This document shows, one piece after another, positions 26,370 through 38,400 of a stretch of DNA of 64,000 bases (position 1 is its first letter; every line of letters starts with the position of its first letter). The DNA comes from Colius striatus. Taxonomy: Eukaryota > Chordata > Aves > Coliiformes > Coliidae. The translations under genes and the position numbers were made by a program. Location of the stretch: the NCBI RefSeq assembly GCF_028858725.1, contig NC_084768.1:5878164-5942163 (forward strand), written 5' to 3'. A model generated the notes under the pieces. It saw only the letters and a program-made list of their open reading frames with translations. It was not told the DNA's origin and made no database searches.

Positions 26370-26947
26370 AGGCCATGGTTTAACCCCAGCCAGCAACAAA
26401 GCACCACACGGCCACTCTCACTCTTCCCACCCCTGGTGGGATAGGGGGAGATTTGGAAGTGTAAAAGTGAGAAAGAAGCTCATAGGTTCAGATAAAGTCA
26501 GTTTAACAATTAAAACTACACAACAAAAATTGTCAAGAGAAAAAATATCAGAAGAAAATAAAACCCAAGAAAGACAAGTGATGCAAATTATAACACATGC
26601 TCACCATGAACTGACAATATCCAGCCAGTCCCTGAGCAGCAGTCTTCCCATCAACTTCCCCCCAGTTTTATTGTTCAGCATGAAGACATATAGGCTGGAA
26701 TAGCCCGTTGGCCAGTTGAAGTCAGCTGTCCTGCCTGTGCCCCCTCCCAGATCCTTGTACACCCCCAGCCCACTCCCTGGCAGGGCAGGATGAGAAGAAA
26801 AAAAGGCCTTGATGCTATGCAAGAACTGCTCAGCAACAACTAAAACATCCCTGTGTTACCAACACTGTTTTCAGCACAAATCCCAAACAATGCCCCACAG
26901 CTGCTACTAGGAAGGAAATTTGCTGTATCCCAGACAAAACCAGTACA
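26370..26947 (-). mobile_element. Solo LTR, avian ERVL-type
   Basis: On the minus strand it starts TGTACTGGTTTTGTCTGGGA and ends near GGCTGGGGTTAAACCATGG. I recall these as termini of an abundant LTR family of neoavian genomes. A TATA/poly(A)-like CAATAAAACTGG lies in the middle. The 5-bp word CATGA flanks both ends (26365-26369 and 26948-26952), consistent with an ERVL-size target duplication if the termini are placed here. No internal retroviral genes adjoin it, so it is a solo LTR. The family assignment is from memory. Confidence 0.8.
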
Positions 26948-28195
26948 CATGAGTGAGGCTCTACACCAATACACAAGGCAGAGCTATCTTTAAACGTTGG
27001 CCACCTGTGTGTCCTAACTCCAATTTGTGCTTTAGCAGGCAAGATATGGGCATACCAACAGTCAAACAACACTTGAAAAACTATTTGGATGTAGTTTTCC
27101 TAATTTCCTCTTCTGCCCTGCACATAATTTTTCTTTCATGCATATTCTAAACTGATTTTACACTGGGTGTCCCCTTTGCTGATCAAAGTAACATGAGCAC
27201 ATTATATCAAGTCTTGGAAGTAGTGAAGTGCTTTTTTCCTTTTCTAGTTCTTTTTACAGAGCAAAAACAATGTGAAATTGTGAGTGGAAGAAATCTCAAT
27301 ACCTTATTGCTGTTGTGAAGCCACATAACCCAGTTGTGTATATGCATGCCAACAACCCAACTATCTCAGGCAACTCTGAGATTGTAGAAATACGGGCTTA
27401 AAAACTACTTAGAGAATTGTGCTCTGTAGCTCTCTCTTATCTTCAAGAGAAGCATGATGCAATGATCTTTAAAACTTTTCTTACATCACAACGAGGAAAA
27501 TAATAATACTGTGTAAGGTTTAACTGCATTGAGAAGCACCTGTTTTAAAGACAAGAAACCAACACTCAAGTATTTTATTATTTTGCATAATTTCAGAGGC
27601 TCATCAAATTAGGAAATTGTGATTCACATAACCATACAAACATTTCATAGAAGTCTACATTTTTATCATGTATTTATGCTAGAAAAAATTGCTTAATTTT
27701 ATCAAAATTACTGTTCAATTAAAGCAGCAGACTATTTAATATTTTCCTTTCCCAAATTATCGTGCAGCTCAAAGACTGTTCCATTGCCCTCTTGGTTCCT
27801 GCATCAGCACAGCTCTCCAGTGCAACTTAAATAAACAGATCTTAAACTCCTTGGAAAATACAGTGTAGATTTCACAGAAAATTAGTTTCTTGTAGAAGTA
27901 GTTCCTCTTGGAATTTAATGTAGGAATTTGTACATGAAATTCATGCTGATATTTCAGTTAAGTCATTTTAATTAGTAAATTGATTTACACAAAGACTACG
28001 TACCGCTTTAAAAATGCCAGCCAACCATCTTGTGGTGAGATTCAGGGAATGGCAGTGGAAGGCAGCTACAAAGACTATGGAAGTCCCAGCTACTGAACTC
28101 CCAAATGCTCAAAACCAAAAAGTACTAATGAAAAAGTCTAGCAGCTGTTCTTACAGTCCAATTTGTATACTTGTTTTTAGGGCCTGGCCTGTGAT

Positions 28196-28262
28196 CACAT
28201 TCTGTGATCACACAGCATGATGGAATTCAGTTAAGGTTCCAGCTGTGTGATCACAGAATGTG
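28196..28262. repeat. Perfect 21-bp inverted repeat with 25-nt loop
   Basis: The arms at 28196-28216 and 28242-28262 are exact reverse complements. Each contains the self-palindromic core TGTGATCACA, and a third GTGATCACA lies just upstream at 28191-28199. On either strand it would fold as a hairpin. Nature unknown: cruciform, transposon relic or small-RNA hairpin are all possible. Confidence 0.85.
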
Positions 28263-28910
28263 TAAAATATCTGCAAAACTAGTTCCTGAATTTGCTCAGG
28301 CATTCCTCCATAAGCTGTGGGAAGAATAGAGAAACAATATGGAGAACATAACACACAGCTTTGAAAGGTTACTTGCCTGGACTGCTTCTGCTAATAGGAA
28401 ACCCATTCACAGATGAAAAGATCGCAGAGAGAACTGAAACAGGAAGCAGCTAGAAAGGAATTCTCCATACTGATCTCTTTTGAAACAGTCCCTTATCAAC
28501 TGAACTTGAAACAAAGTTAGTCGAGCTCCACAGCTCAGTATAAGGCCCATCTCCATGGTCCCCCTGTATCTGTAGAGTTGAAATAAGTTTGGTGTGAAGT
28601 TAAAAGTGTTGTGAGCACGGCAAGAAAAAGGGTGACAGGATTAATTATGTCACTGTGCATCTTTTTGTGAGGGAGCTTCAAAAGTGAAGTCATCTAGTTT
28701 GCTTTGCAGATTCATCCATCAAATAAATAAATAAGGAAACAGACATAAGAAAACAGAACTCCTATTCTAGATGCCACTCTTATAGTTTTGTAGAGGACTG
28801 AGTACTTTCGGAGCAGCACACATGACTACTGGGAGAAAATAAAATTATGCAACTTAGCACTTCTCAATGTTGCCTACAGTATAAATACTGTATTGATTTC
28901 ACTCAAACAC

Positions 28911-28916
28911 TTTATT
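28911..28916 (-). terminator. KYAT3: AATAAA polyadenylation signal, KYAT3
   Basis: Canonical hexamer on the minus strand about 500 nt past the KYAT3 stop codon, the first one met downstream. It would give a 3' UTR of about 525 nt. Assignment inferred. Confidence 0.5.
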
Positions 28917-28942
28917 TAACCTGATGCAATTTGTGCATGGAC

Positions 28943-28967
28943 AGGTAGGTAGGTAGGTATGTATGTA
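28943..28967. repeat. GGTA/TGTA tetranucleotide microsatellite
   Basis: About six tandem units changing from AGGT to ATGT type, near the end of the KYAT3 3' UTR. Confidence 0.8.
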
Positions 28968-29284
28968 GAAAGTCACTGAGGCTACCTAATGAGGCATATC
29001 TTGATTCTTCTCCACTGCAGGCTACAGGGTATCACAAACCACAATGTTTAAGTCTCACCCCTAGTTCCTACACTATCTCATACCCAAAATGCCTCCCACG
29101 TTTTTCATCTAGGTTTTAAGAGAGCAACATAAATCTAAGTTCTAAAAATGTTTGTCTTTCAGTAAAACAAGTGAATCCCACAGATTTCTTTTTGTTTTTT
29201 AAGAAAAGTAATTGATTTTGAAGAGACTGAAAATAACCTCAGAGTTGCATTACACGTATTTCAGTAAATCATTGGTTTCACTCC

Positions 29285-29298
29285 TCAGCAGGTGGCAG
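29285..29298 (+). promoter_or_regulatory. CTCF-like motif
   Basis: TCAGCAGGTGGCAG matches the CTCF core consensus CCASYAGRKGGCRS at 13 of 14 positions. Sequence match only; occupancy is unknown. Confidence 0.35.
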
Positions 29299-29415
29299 CA
29301 CAAAGTTGTTTACAATGTGATACTAATTCTCAACTGAGGAATTTGTTCTTTAATTTGCAGTAAAAAAGCCTACTGTATAGATAATCATACCAGACAGAAG
29401 AGTTAATACGAAAAA

Positions 29416-29478
29416 TCAGACTGTCTGCTTATTCCAGTTCTTCAGGATCACTTCAGCTGCATCTAGTGTGCTGTCTTT
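29416..29478 (-). CDS. KYAT3: KYAT3 coding exon 13 (C-terminus and stop)
   Basis: Encodes [20 protein letters not shown] and a TGA stop. The acceptor is TTTTGCAG. It aligns with the human end, which differs in the last few residues. Confidence 0.93.
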   Translation of the reverse strand, partial: KDSTLDAAEVILKNWNKQTV

Positions 29479-32400
29479 CTGCAAAACAAGGAACATTACT
29501 ATTACTGCAAGTACAGAATTCTTGAAAATAGAGTAGCTATCATGACTGCATCATCCCAAATCGATATTTGGTGATTTCACTTGCATCCTGTAAATATATC
29601 AGCCAGTTTTTCATTAGCAGCTATAGCTACAGATCTAGCTTACACAAAGAATTCAATGCTGATTCCTTGCAAATATTTATTAGGTATATTTAAAAGATAA
29701 CATCTTTTTTAACCTTTCTACTACCAAATTTAATGAAAGCAATGTTTCTTATATAAATACCTGGCATTTATGCAGTGATATACTTAATTCTCTAGTCTTT
29801 ATGTATACAGTCAGGACTGTTAAATCTCCATGCAACCAAATTGTGCTGTGAACGACTTAAACATAATCCCGCTACACTTAAATGGTAATCTATCCACTTG
29901 CCAGTTGTGTGGCTTGGCTACAACCTGGTGAGTCATGCAAGTAGTCTTTAACTCAACATGATTACTGCTGTTCCTCTGGGCAAGCCACGTTTACAACTAC
30001 CAAGTTTCATTCCAGTTTACCTCATAGTCTTTATATTTCATCAAAAGAACCAAGTAACACAAGCAGAAACTCCCCTTCATTACTGATTCAAGCTAAAGCT
30101 CCAGTCTTTCTACTAGAACAGTTAAGGTGTTGCACATGTTCCATTATGCCAACTCTAACAGAGCAATGGGGAAACATTTTAGGGCTGTGCCCTTATCAAA
30201 GTTTGTGTACCTGTCCCCAAAATCTTTCAGTCTTCTCAAGAACAGATTCAATAGGAGAAAGAATATGTGGAAAGGAGGTGCTTACAAAATGGCAAAAGCC
30301 ATCCAACTCACAAAACCTCCTGCGCCTTTGTTTTCTTATTTGACAGTGTGAAACCCTACGTATGTTGAGCCACGTGATCTAAACTTGAAGGTGATCACTG
30401 TTGTTGGAAACTGAAAGGGCAATTCTTCTGTACAACTATTCTCTACTCTGGATTACAGAATTCACCTAAATTGATAGCATACCGTGTCACTCATTTTCAG
30501 TGTCACCATTGGTCAAGAACAGTTTTAAAAAACAACACAGTAAGCTAAAAAAAGCCCACCCACCTAGGTGTTTGCTGCTAGTTGCCCTTTTTAGCCATGC
30601 CACCCACATGTATGATTTCAGGTCCCTCAGCAAGAAGACAGTTGAAGCTACTTTGTGCTGAATGTTACACCAAGCTAACTTCCTGTTCCTAAAACTGAGG
30701 AGATCCTGGGAAAATATAACAATCAGTCCCTTGCAGATTTTGTACTGCACCGATTTTTAGGAGTCTTAAGTCTTCTCAGGACACAATTTTACCTTAATGA
30801 AGCAAAAACGTATGTACTTTTCAAACTGCTTTTTTGTCTCAGGACCACAAAATGCTGAAAGAGGAATTGCTGACAGCTTCTGAAACATAAACCAAAAATA
30901 TTATTTGCTTATTTTATATATGTATATAAAATCTGGTTTATTGGTGAAGATTTCACTATTTCATTTCTACAGCTCTCCCTCCCAACGTGTGAGGGAAAGA
31001 CAAGATTTGTCTCTGTATGCACTAGCTAGGCTTAACTAAATTCAAATTACTCTTCTTGGGCAAAACATTTCAAAGGTACTTTTGTACAACTAGCATTTGA
31101 GCATGCTGAAAGAAAAGTGCTGGGATGTAACACAAACTACAGTGTACATTTTCTGCATATTTAACAATGTTTAGACACATCCTTACCATCAGTTACTACA
31201 AACACCAAATAATATTTTGAATGGAATATCTCTACTACATAATAAGTATGGTTGCACTGCTCTTGCTTTCAACAGAAAAGTATTTCTAAAACTAGAGTAT
31301 GACTAAGACTCCTTACCTTTGATGTTATCATCCATCTGACAAAGTTATAGTCATAAGGTTGCTTCCCATCTACATCAGACAGATCCACATCTGAAAACAA
31401 AATTGTTTTACGATTTTCAAGACTCCACTGGGAATGCAATCATTAACAGCACTTCATACTTGATACTTAAGAATAAAGATATATGCTTTTCCTTTAGAAT
31501 GCCATTTAAAAATTATAACTATTTTAAATATAGACCAACAGATTAAACGTTTCCATTCTGACCCCAGCAATTGCTTTCCATTCAAAGCAAACTGAAACAC
31601 GTAGCTCAGAAGCAAGCCATGCGGTGCTCCAAGTCATCCTTGGTTGGTGTTATTGAGGATTAAGGACTCTTTGAGGGTACCAAAGAATGTATTTACTGCA
31701 CAGATAACAATGAATTTCCAAAAAGTTTTGTAAATTTTGCTAGCATTTTAGTGTTTAGAAACCACAATGGCTCAAAGAACCTTCAGGTTATGACTTCAGA
31801 TTAAGATAAACAAAAAACGCACCCCAAATCAGAAAGGGGAAAATACAAATGGTCCTAACCCAGGTGCTTGGCTCTCAAGCTTCTTCATCCTAGACATTTT
31901 AATTTTATCCACCTCCATTTTCCTCCCTAAAACCTTGCCAAAGCTTTGCAAATCATGAGTAGTTAGGATCACAAAGGCTTTGCTGAAGGTTATAAAATCT
32001 ACTTCCCAGGCTAAGGTCAAACAGAAATTTTTAGTCCCAGTTGGTATTTTAGACGTTATGCAAACATGACATGAGGATCCAGTTTAAAATTAAGTTGCAT
32101 TTTCAGATTAACTATATTATTTGCTTTCCACACCCTTTTAAATCAAATTCATACTAACTTAATGTAGAAATGTCAACAATCATAAAGTATCCTCCATCTG
32201 GAATGATAGGCTTCAGTCCAGCTTCTTGAAGTAGCTGAGCCATCCGATCACGCTTCCTTTCCAGCTCTCGAGACAGTGAGTAAAAATAGCAGTCTGGGTC
32301 ATCCATGCGGTTATAGTCTGTCCAAAATGCTTGTGCCAAAGCCTCCTGGAAACAGAATCAACGTTCAGCGTACTCATGGATTCGCAGTAAACTCCCAGAC

Positions 32401-35400
32401 ACTCACACATTCCTATTGAAATCATGCAGGGTTGTCTTCAATTCTGGCCCTTATTAAGCAAATCAGCATGTATCAATTACACAAGTGATGTCCAAGTGTG
32501 TCAGTTGTTACTTTGTGCTGCAGCAACATCCAAAACACCAAGTCACAGTCTTTGACACAAGGGTCCAAGTCTGAACTGAAGCTAAGTTTAAATTATTGAT
32601 AATAATGTATTATAGAATCCTAGAAACTACAAGACGAGAGAGTGCTCAGTAAAACAAGACCTTACTGCAACAACTTTTAATTGTATTTGCCAGGGAAGCA
32701 CTAAGATTGCCATGTTTTATGCACAAAGCAGCAGTTTGTAGGTGAAAGATGAAAAAAGCTGCCAGACTGCAAGACTCTGATGTTTTACTTTTTTTTAGTG
32801 TCTGGTGAGCTGATCAAATTTGTCTCCTCTTCTTGCACCCAGAATATATATTTTAGTAACTAAAAATTCATTGTTGTGATTATTGTTTTATTACAGTGAG
32901 GCCTACAATTCTGCTACACCAGAAAATGACCTCCTCTGCCCCATCTGTACCTACCTGTAATGGAGTTGCACAAGTATACAGTGTATTTTGTTGAACAACT
33001 TGCAAATGCTTGATCAGGTTCTGGGGGCCAATAGACCAACCAAGCTAAGGAAAGAAAGCATGCACATTTACACTTACAGTGGTGTTACTAACAATTAACA
33101 AAGAATTTAAAAGTAGCCAGTTTTTCTGGTCTCCAGTTTTTCCATTTTAAGAGTTGATAGTGAATTTGTTCAGAGCTGGTTTACAAGAACTTGGCTAAAT
33201 GATGCCATTATGCAACCTGATCTAGGTGGACCTGCTTCTGCAGAGGGGTTACACTAGATGATCTCTAAAGGTCCCTTCCAACCCTACCATTCTAAATCTA
33301 AATAAAAAATAATCTTGAATTGAGAGTTACAGTTTGACTTATACCTATCTTTCCTAAGATAATGAGCAAACTTTTAACTCTTCATATAACAAGGGTTAAA
33401 AATCAAACCAAACATTTATTAGGAATGTTATTCCTTATCATTTTATATTATTTCCATCTTATCATGTCCTGTGTCAAAGGTGGCTTGAGCATAAACCACA
33501 AAGCTCACTACTGAATCACACATGGCACAGTTCAGTTTAAATACAGGTGATAAAGAAGAAAGAATTTAATTGCCAAATGGTGAAATGTTTTTCGTTTACT
33601 TTCTGATATGTATTTTAAAGTAAAATATTACCTTTAAGCTTTTTACAGAAATACAAGCCATTATTACAATCTGAAAATACTACCATCAAACTGGAAAGTT
33701 AAAATATGGTGATACCCCTGTTTTCTCCAAGAATCTTGACTGGTTTTGAACAAATCATACAGCGTTTATTTGTTTTGTATTGTTTTGTCACAAGAGCTTA
33801 TTAATTGAGATACAAGAGTAGAATTAAAACGTGGATGTTCAAGATGAGCAATTGCTCCAACTGAATGCAATCTTCATGTTTTGGAGACACAGAGATTTGC
33901 CAGAAGCTTTCAAAAGACAGGTCATAAAATGGATGATTTTAAGTGCAATAAATGCATTCTGTTATTTATATAACTGACCTTTTTTACATTGATTCCTCTT
34001 ACCTTCCAGCCAGTTACACTATATGTTTTTCCAGCACTTCCTATAGTTATTGTTCTTTCCCACATACCTGGCAAGGTAGCTGTATATAAAATAAAATTAA
34101 TTGAGTACAAGTGCACTCACATATTCCATGTAGTTAGAAAAACTGTACTGCCCCTAGTTCAGAGCTGTATGCTGAGGTATCATTGCAGTATATTAAGCAA
34201 GAGATGAGAATAGTCTAAAATTATTGTTAACACATGAGAAAGGATATATGGGCCAGCGTTTTTCATGTGTATGAAAAGAGAGTATTAATGAAAGGAGAAA
34301 GAAGAGGCATAAAATGAGAGGCACAGCTTGAAAACTACATGTTAGCTAAAATGCATCATTATTTGTAAGAAAGCTAGGATCCAGGAAGTAGCTACCCATC
34401 CATCTCAGGACAGCATTACTTCTGATGCCTGATAATAGCACCATTTACAACGTTAACTCAGGCACTGCAAGCCATTTTAACAGAGTTGTCCAGTTCAGTG
34501 TCACTGGCTGTCTCATACATCAGAAAAAGAAAAGAATTACTACGACTTCTAACCCAGAACCAAACACTGTAAGAATCAGAAAGCTAGCCAAGTGAGTAAA
34601 TAAATTGTGTTTTGTTATAAAATTGGAACAGGCCTCTGACTGACTGTCAATAGCAGCTAGCTAAGGATGTCTGCAAGGATTAAGGAATGCATGGAGGCCT
34701 ATCTATCTGTATTTATATCTGGAAGAAGACCAAAATCCTGTGTTTTCTTTTCAAGGACAGGACATAGCAAAGGTCTCTTCCATCATTTGCAGTTTTTTTT
34801 CTGTACACTGCTTTAGAGGTGCTCTATTAGCTCTGTAACTTAGTTCATTTTCAACATAAACAAATAAATCAAGATACTCGTAAGTACGAGATAAAGTCAG
34901 ACATGGTCATACCACCACTGCAACTGCAGTGGTCAACAACATCCATTTCCCCCTCATTGGTACAACAGAACCAACGAATCTATCAACTGTTAGATCCCCT
35001 CTCTAGGGAGACCATGGAACAAAAATGTTTCAAATAAATCCACCAAATTTCATGAGGAAGATTCTGCAGGAGTTATCTTGCACTAGACACGACATTTGAA
35101 AACATGTATTGTGTTTTTGAGTACACTTGCCAAGAGCAGAAACAAAACAGCAACAAAGAAACTCATATTCCTGTTAGAACCACCCATATACACTCAACTG
35201 CTCTGTGACCTTCAAAACAGAAAGGCAGTTTTAACAGATGCATCCTCTAGCTAGCCAGGTCGAGAGTATAGATCACTTCCTAAAAGCAACCCAAACTAGC
35301 TCTCACATACTGCAAAAAGAATTGAATTTCAAAGCTCATGCCCTCTAGTCAGACTGTTTTGCTATATGGTCATAGGAATTCAACCTTGGAGATGGAATGT

Positions 35401-38400
35401 AACAGTGTTTGAAACAGCAGCAGCAGCAGAAGGGCACAGTGGAAGAAGCAGCTCCACTTACTTTACAGGCAGCAAGTTTTAAATAGAGAAGGAAATTCCT
35501 CGTGTCATCTGGCAACATCATTATATGACATCATAACCAAGTCTGACTACAATTCAAAAACTAATGAAGTGAAAACCAAGACATATAAGCAGCCTGTCAC
35601 CTGTGATGGCACTCAGCTTGTTGAGAGGCTTGTCCAGAATCCTCAGTTATGAGATGCAATCTCTAAACCTGCCAGTGCAACCCTAATCATTACTTAGAGG
35701 AGGTCTATGGTTTTATGGAAGTCAGATAATGATGTGAAACGTGATGAAGTGCTCTGCACTACAGAAAAGTGCTTCAGTGGCAGCACAGGGACTCTACTGA
35801 TTTTATGATCTATGGCTAGAAACCTCCATTAAATTGTACTAAGGAACCACCATCAGACTCTATAAATCAATGCAATATCCCTTTTGCATCTCAAAAGATG
35901 TGTCACTGCATTTGATAGAGTATGTAGAGGTTAATATGGAAACACTAGAGTTTTTAAATAGTGAAATAACACATGTACTACTTCTTGTATTACTTCTCAT
36001 AGGCTTAAAAAAATATAAGAAAAGTTAAAAAGAAGAGATCTTGTTTCTTTTACTGAAATATTATTATCTACAGTGTTACTCTGAAGGTTTTATAGTCAGT
36101 TTAAAACTAAAGATAATATCAGAGGACCTGTTAGAGAATATGCACCTAAATAGGGGTAATGGACAAAAGCTTTGGAGGTTTTCAAAACCCACCTGGATGT
36201 GTTCCTGTGTGACCTGATCTAGGTGGACGTGCTTTAGCAGGGGGGTTGGACTAGATGATCTCCCTTCCAACCCTGACCATTCTGTGAATTGTCCAGGCTT
36301 TAACTTGTATTATTATTACATGGTATTCTTACATTTTATACCAAACTACAGAATGCCTTTTGTTCAGTCAGAAATGTTTTATAGTATTAAAACAACAATA
36401 CTGATATTAATGGACAATAGTGTTACTGTGTCTGAAGAATTCACCACTTGTCCAGTAAGATAAAGTGTAACTGACAACATGAGTGTTCGGAACTGCTGCC
36501 ACTGCAAAGGAAGATGGATTACTTTATACCACCCACAGAGATTTTAGTTCTGAGGACAGCTATTTGCATGAACCACCTGTTAACTCCATGAAGAAAAATC
36601 TAATTGAACTCATTTTACTTTGCAATTGGGCTGTGATAAGCCACACATGATCAGTTACTGTGGTAACTTGTTAGGTTGCACTGACTCAGATCACTATCAC
36701 AGAAATGTACCTCAGTTATTCCCCTTCTTCCACATCTGAAGGTCTTCAAAGGCATCACTATCAAGACACCACAACAGCCATGAAATCAGGCCACTTTCAA
36801 AACAGATTCATAACTTATCCACGGCCAGTACAGTGTACTGCAGTTGTATAATCAGCAACTGTGTAGCTAATTATTATCACAAGGTCATTTAGATATAATT
36901 TACTTTTTACTAATTATAAGATTAATTTGGTACAATGATGTAGCTCCCACTAATGGAAAGTTTCTTTTATTGCCACTCTACATGTATGGAACTAAAGCAC
37001 AGAAGCAAAGTTATTCAGCATTCAACCAGTGGCAAAGCCAGGAAAAAAAGCTAAGCCTTTTCACATCTGAGTCATATTTCTGTCTCTTGTCTCAACTAGA
37101 TGTCTCTATTACAAATGACAAAAATGTGCCTTCATTATGGCATGAAGTACATCATATCAGATAGTTCACGCACAACGCTACCATCAGAAACAAAACGTCT
37201 CTACACCTAAGAAGGAAGTTTTAGACTTCAGACAGCTCAAATACATCAGCAGGTCCAAACCAAGACCACCACACTAGCAACTTTTACATAAATGATTACC
37301 TGTAGCACTATAGGATGAGGAAGGAGTTCAGTTACTTGCGTTAGATTCACTTGTTCTGAGACAGTGGGAGTGATTCCACTAACTTCAGTGAAAGTTGCAT
37401 CATGGCTAACAAAGTTACTGAATAAGGACAGGATATTCAGATGATCATAACGGACTTATGAGCATCAAGCCCACTGGTTTCTATGGGTATCTGCTCCAAA
37501 GTCACTTAGATGCTTTTGGAAATTGTATGGAAATTATTCATTGAAATACTTTTCAGGAAAGGGAGAGGTCTCCTCCTCAAAATAGTCAGTGCTTGAAGTC
37601 TGAGCTCTTTTTAGCAACCATTACCTCCAAGAGGCACTTCTACAACATCACTGCACAACTACTCCAAAGATGCCATAAAAAAATAGTACCTATTTTAATG
37701 TGTTTATTTCCTTTATACACCAGCCATTCATACACCTCATCGCTGATGCACAGGGTATCATGTTTAATACAAAGATCAGCTATTACTTGGAGCTCTTCTC
37801 TGGTAAACACCTGGGAAACAAGAAAGTAAGAGATAATGCATTAATCACAGTATCAAAGGCATAGTCTGAAATGACAGTAGTGTTAAACCAGGACTCTTAC
37901 CTTGCCTATAGGGTTGTGTGGAGTATTCAGAATAATAGCTTTTGTTTTGGAATTAAATTTATTTGCAAGTTCAGCAGGATCTAAGACCCAATCAGCACTA
38001 GATGCAGAGTTTCCATGATTTTGCTAAAGAAAAAAAATAATTATGCATTACTTGAATATAACATGTTATAGTCTAAACAGAGGTGCCCAACTTGTCACCT
38101 TCAGAGACTTTCATAAGCATACTTGACAATCTATCTGATCTGTCCTAGGAGAAGGCACTTCTAAGAACAAGCAGGAAGCCTAAGAACAAGGTAAATTATT
38201 AAAACAGTGGCTGTCCTCTCCTGGCCATTGGCTGTTTTGAAGCTTCCCCAGGAACTGGTTTCCAGGATCTGGTTACACACATGCTGATTATAACAGTGTG
38301 TAATGCAGGAAGCTTAGTCACATGACGGTAGAGCTTATGGCCTCTCAGGCACTAGAACAACCACGTGCATGCTTGACTGGAAAGACTAATCACTGCTGGA

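Larger units (their letters stand above)
24421..28889. other. Intergenic region between KYAT3 3' end and GTF2B promoter
   Basis: About 4.5 kb without coding exons. It contains a short AC repeat (24752-24765), a solo LTR (26370-26947) and a perfect inverted repeat (28196-28262). Open frames are short and unrecognised. Confidence 0.6.
28890..29415 (-). other. KYAT3: KYAT3 3' untranslated region (probable extent)
   Basis: Follows the TGA at 29416-29418 without a further exon. It includes a tetranucleotide GGTA/GTAT repeat at 28943-28967 and a CTCF-like motif at 29285-29298. The end is inferred from the AATAAA. Confidence 0.45.
34080..37689 (-). other. KYAT3: KYAT3 intron 7
   Basis: About 3.6 kb. 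Holds a CR1 3' fragment (36173-36288), a short CAG run (35415-35429) and a 9-bp-arm palindrome around 34913-34932. Otherwise nothing recognised. Confidence 0.6.

Noticed and set aside
28720-28735. AATAAATAAATAA near the KYAT3 3' end
   Set aside because: It reads as a poly(A) signal on the plus strand, opposite to KYAT3, with no plus-strand gene upstream to end there.
34913-34932. ACCACTGCA/TGCAGTGGT palindrome
   Set aside because: Nine-base arms with a two-base spacer are expected by chance in 64 kb. Far weaker than the 21-bp repeat at 28196.
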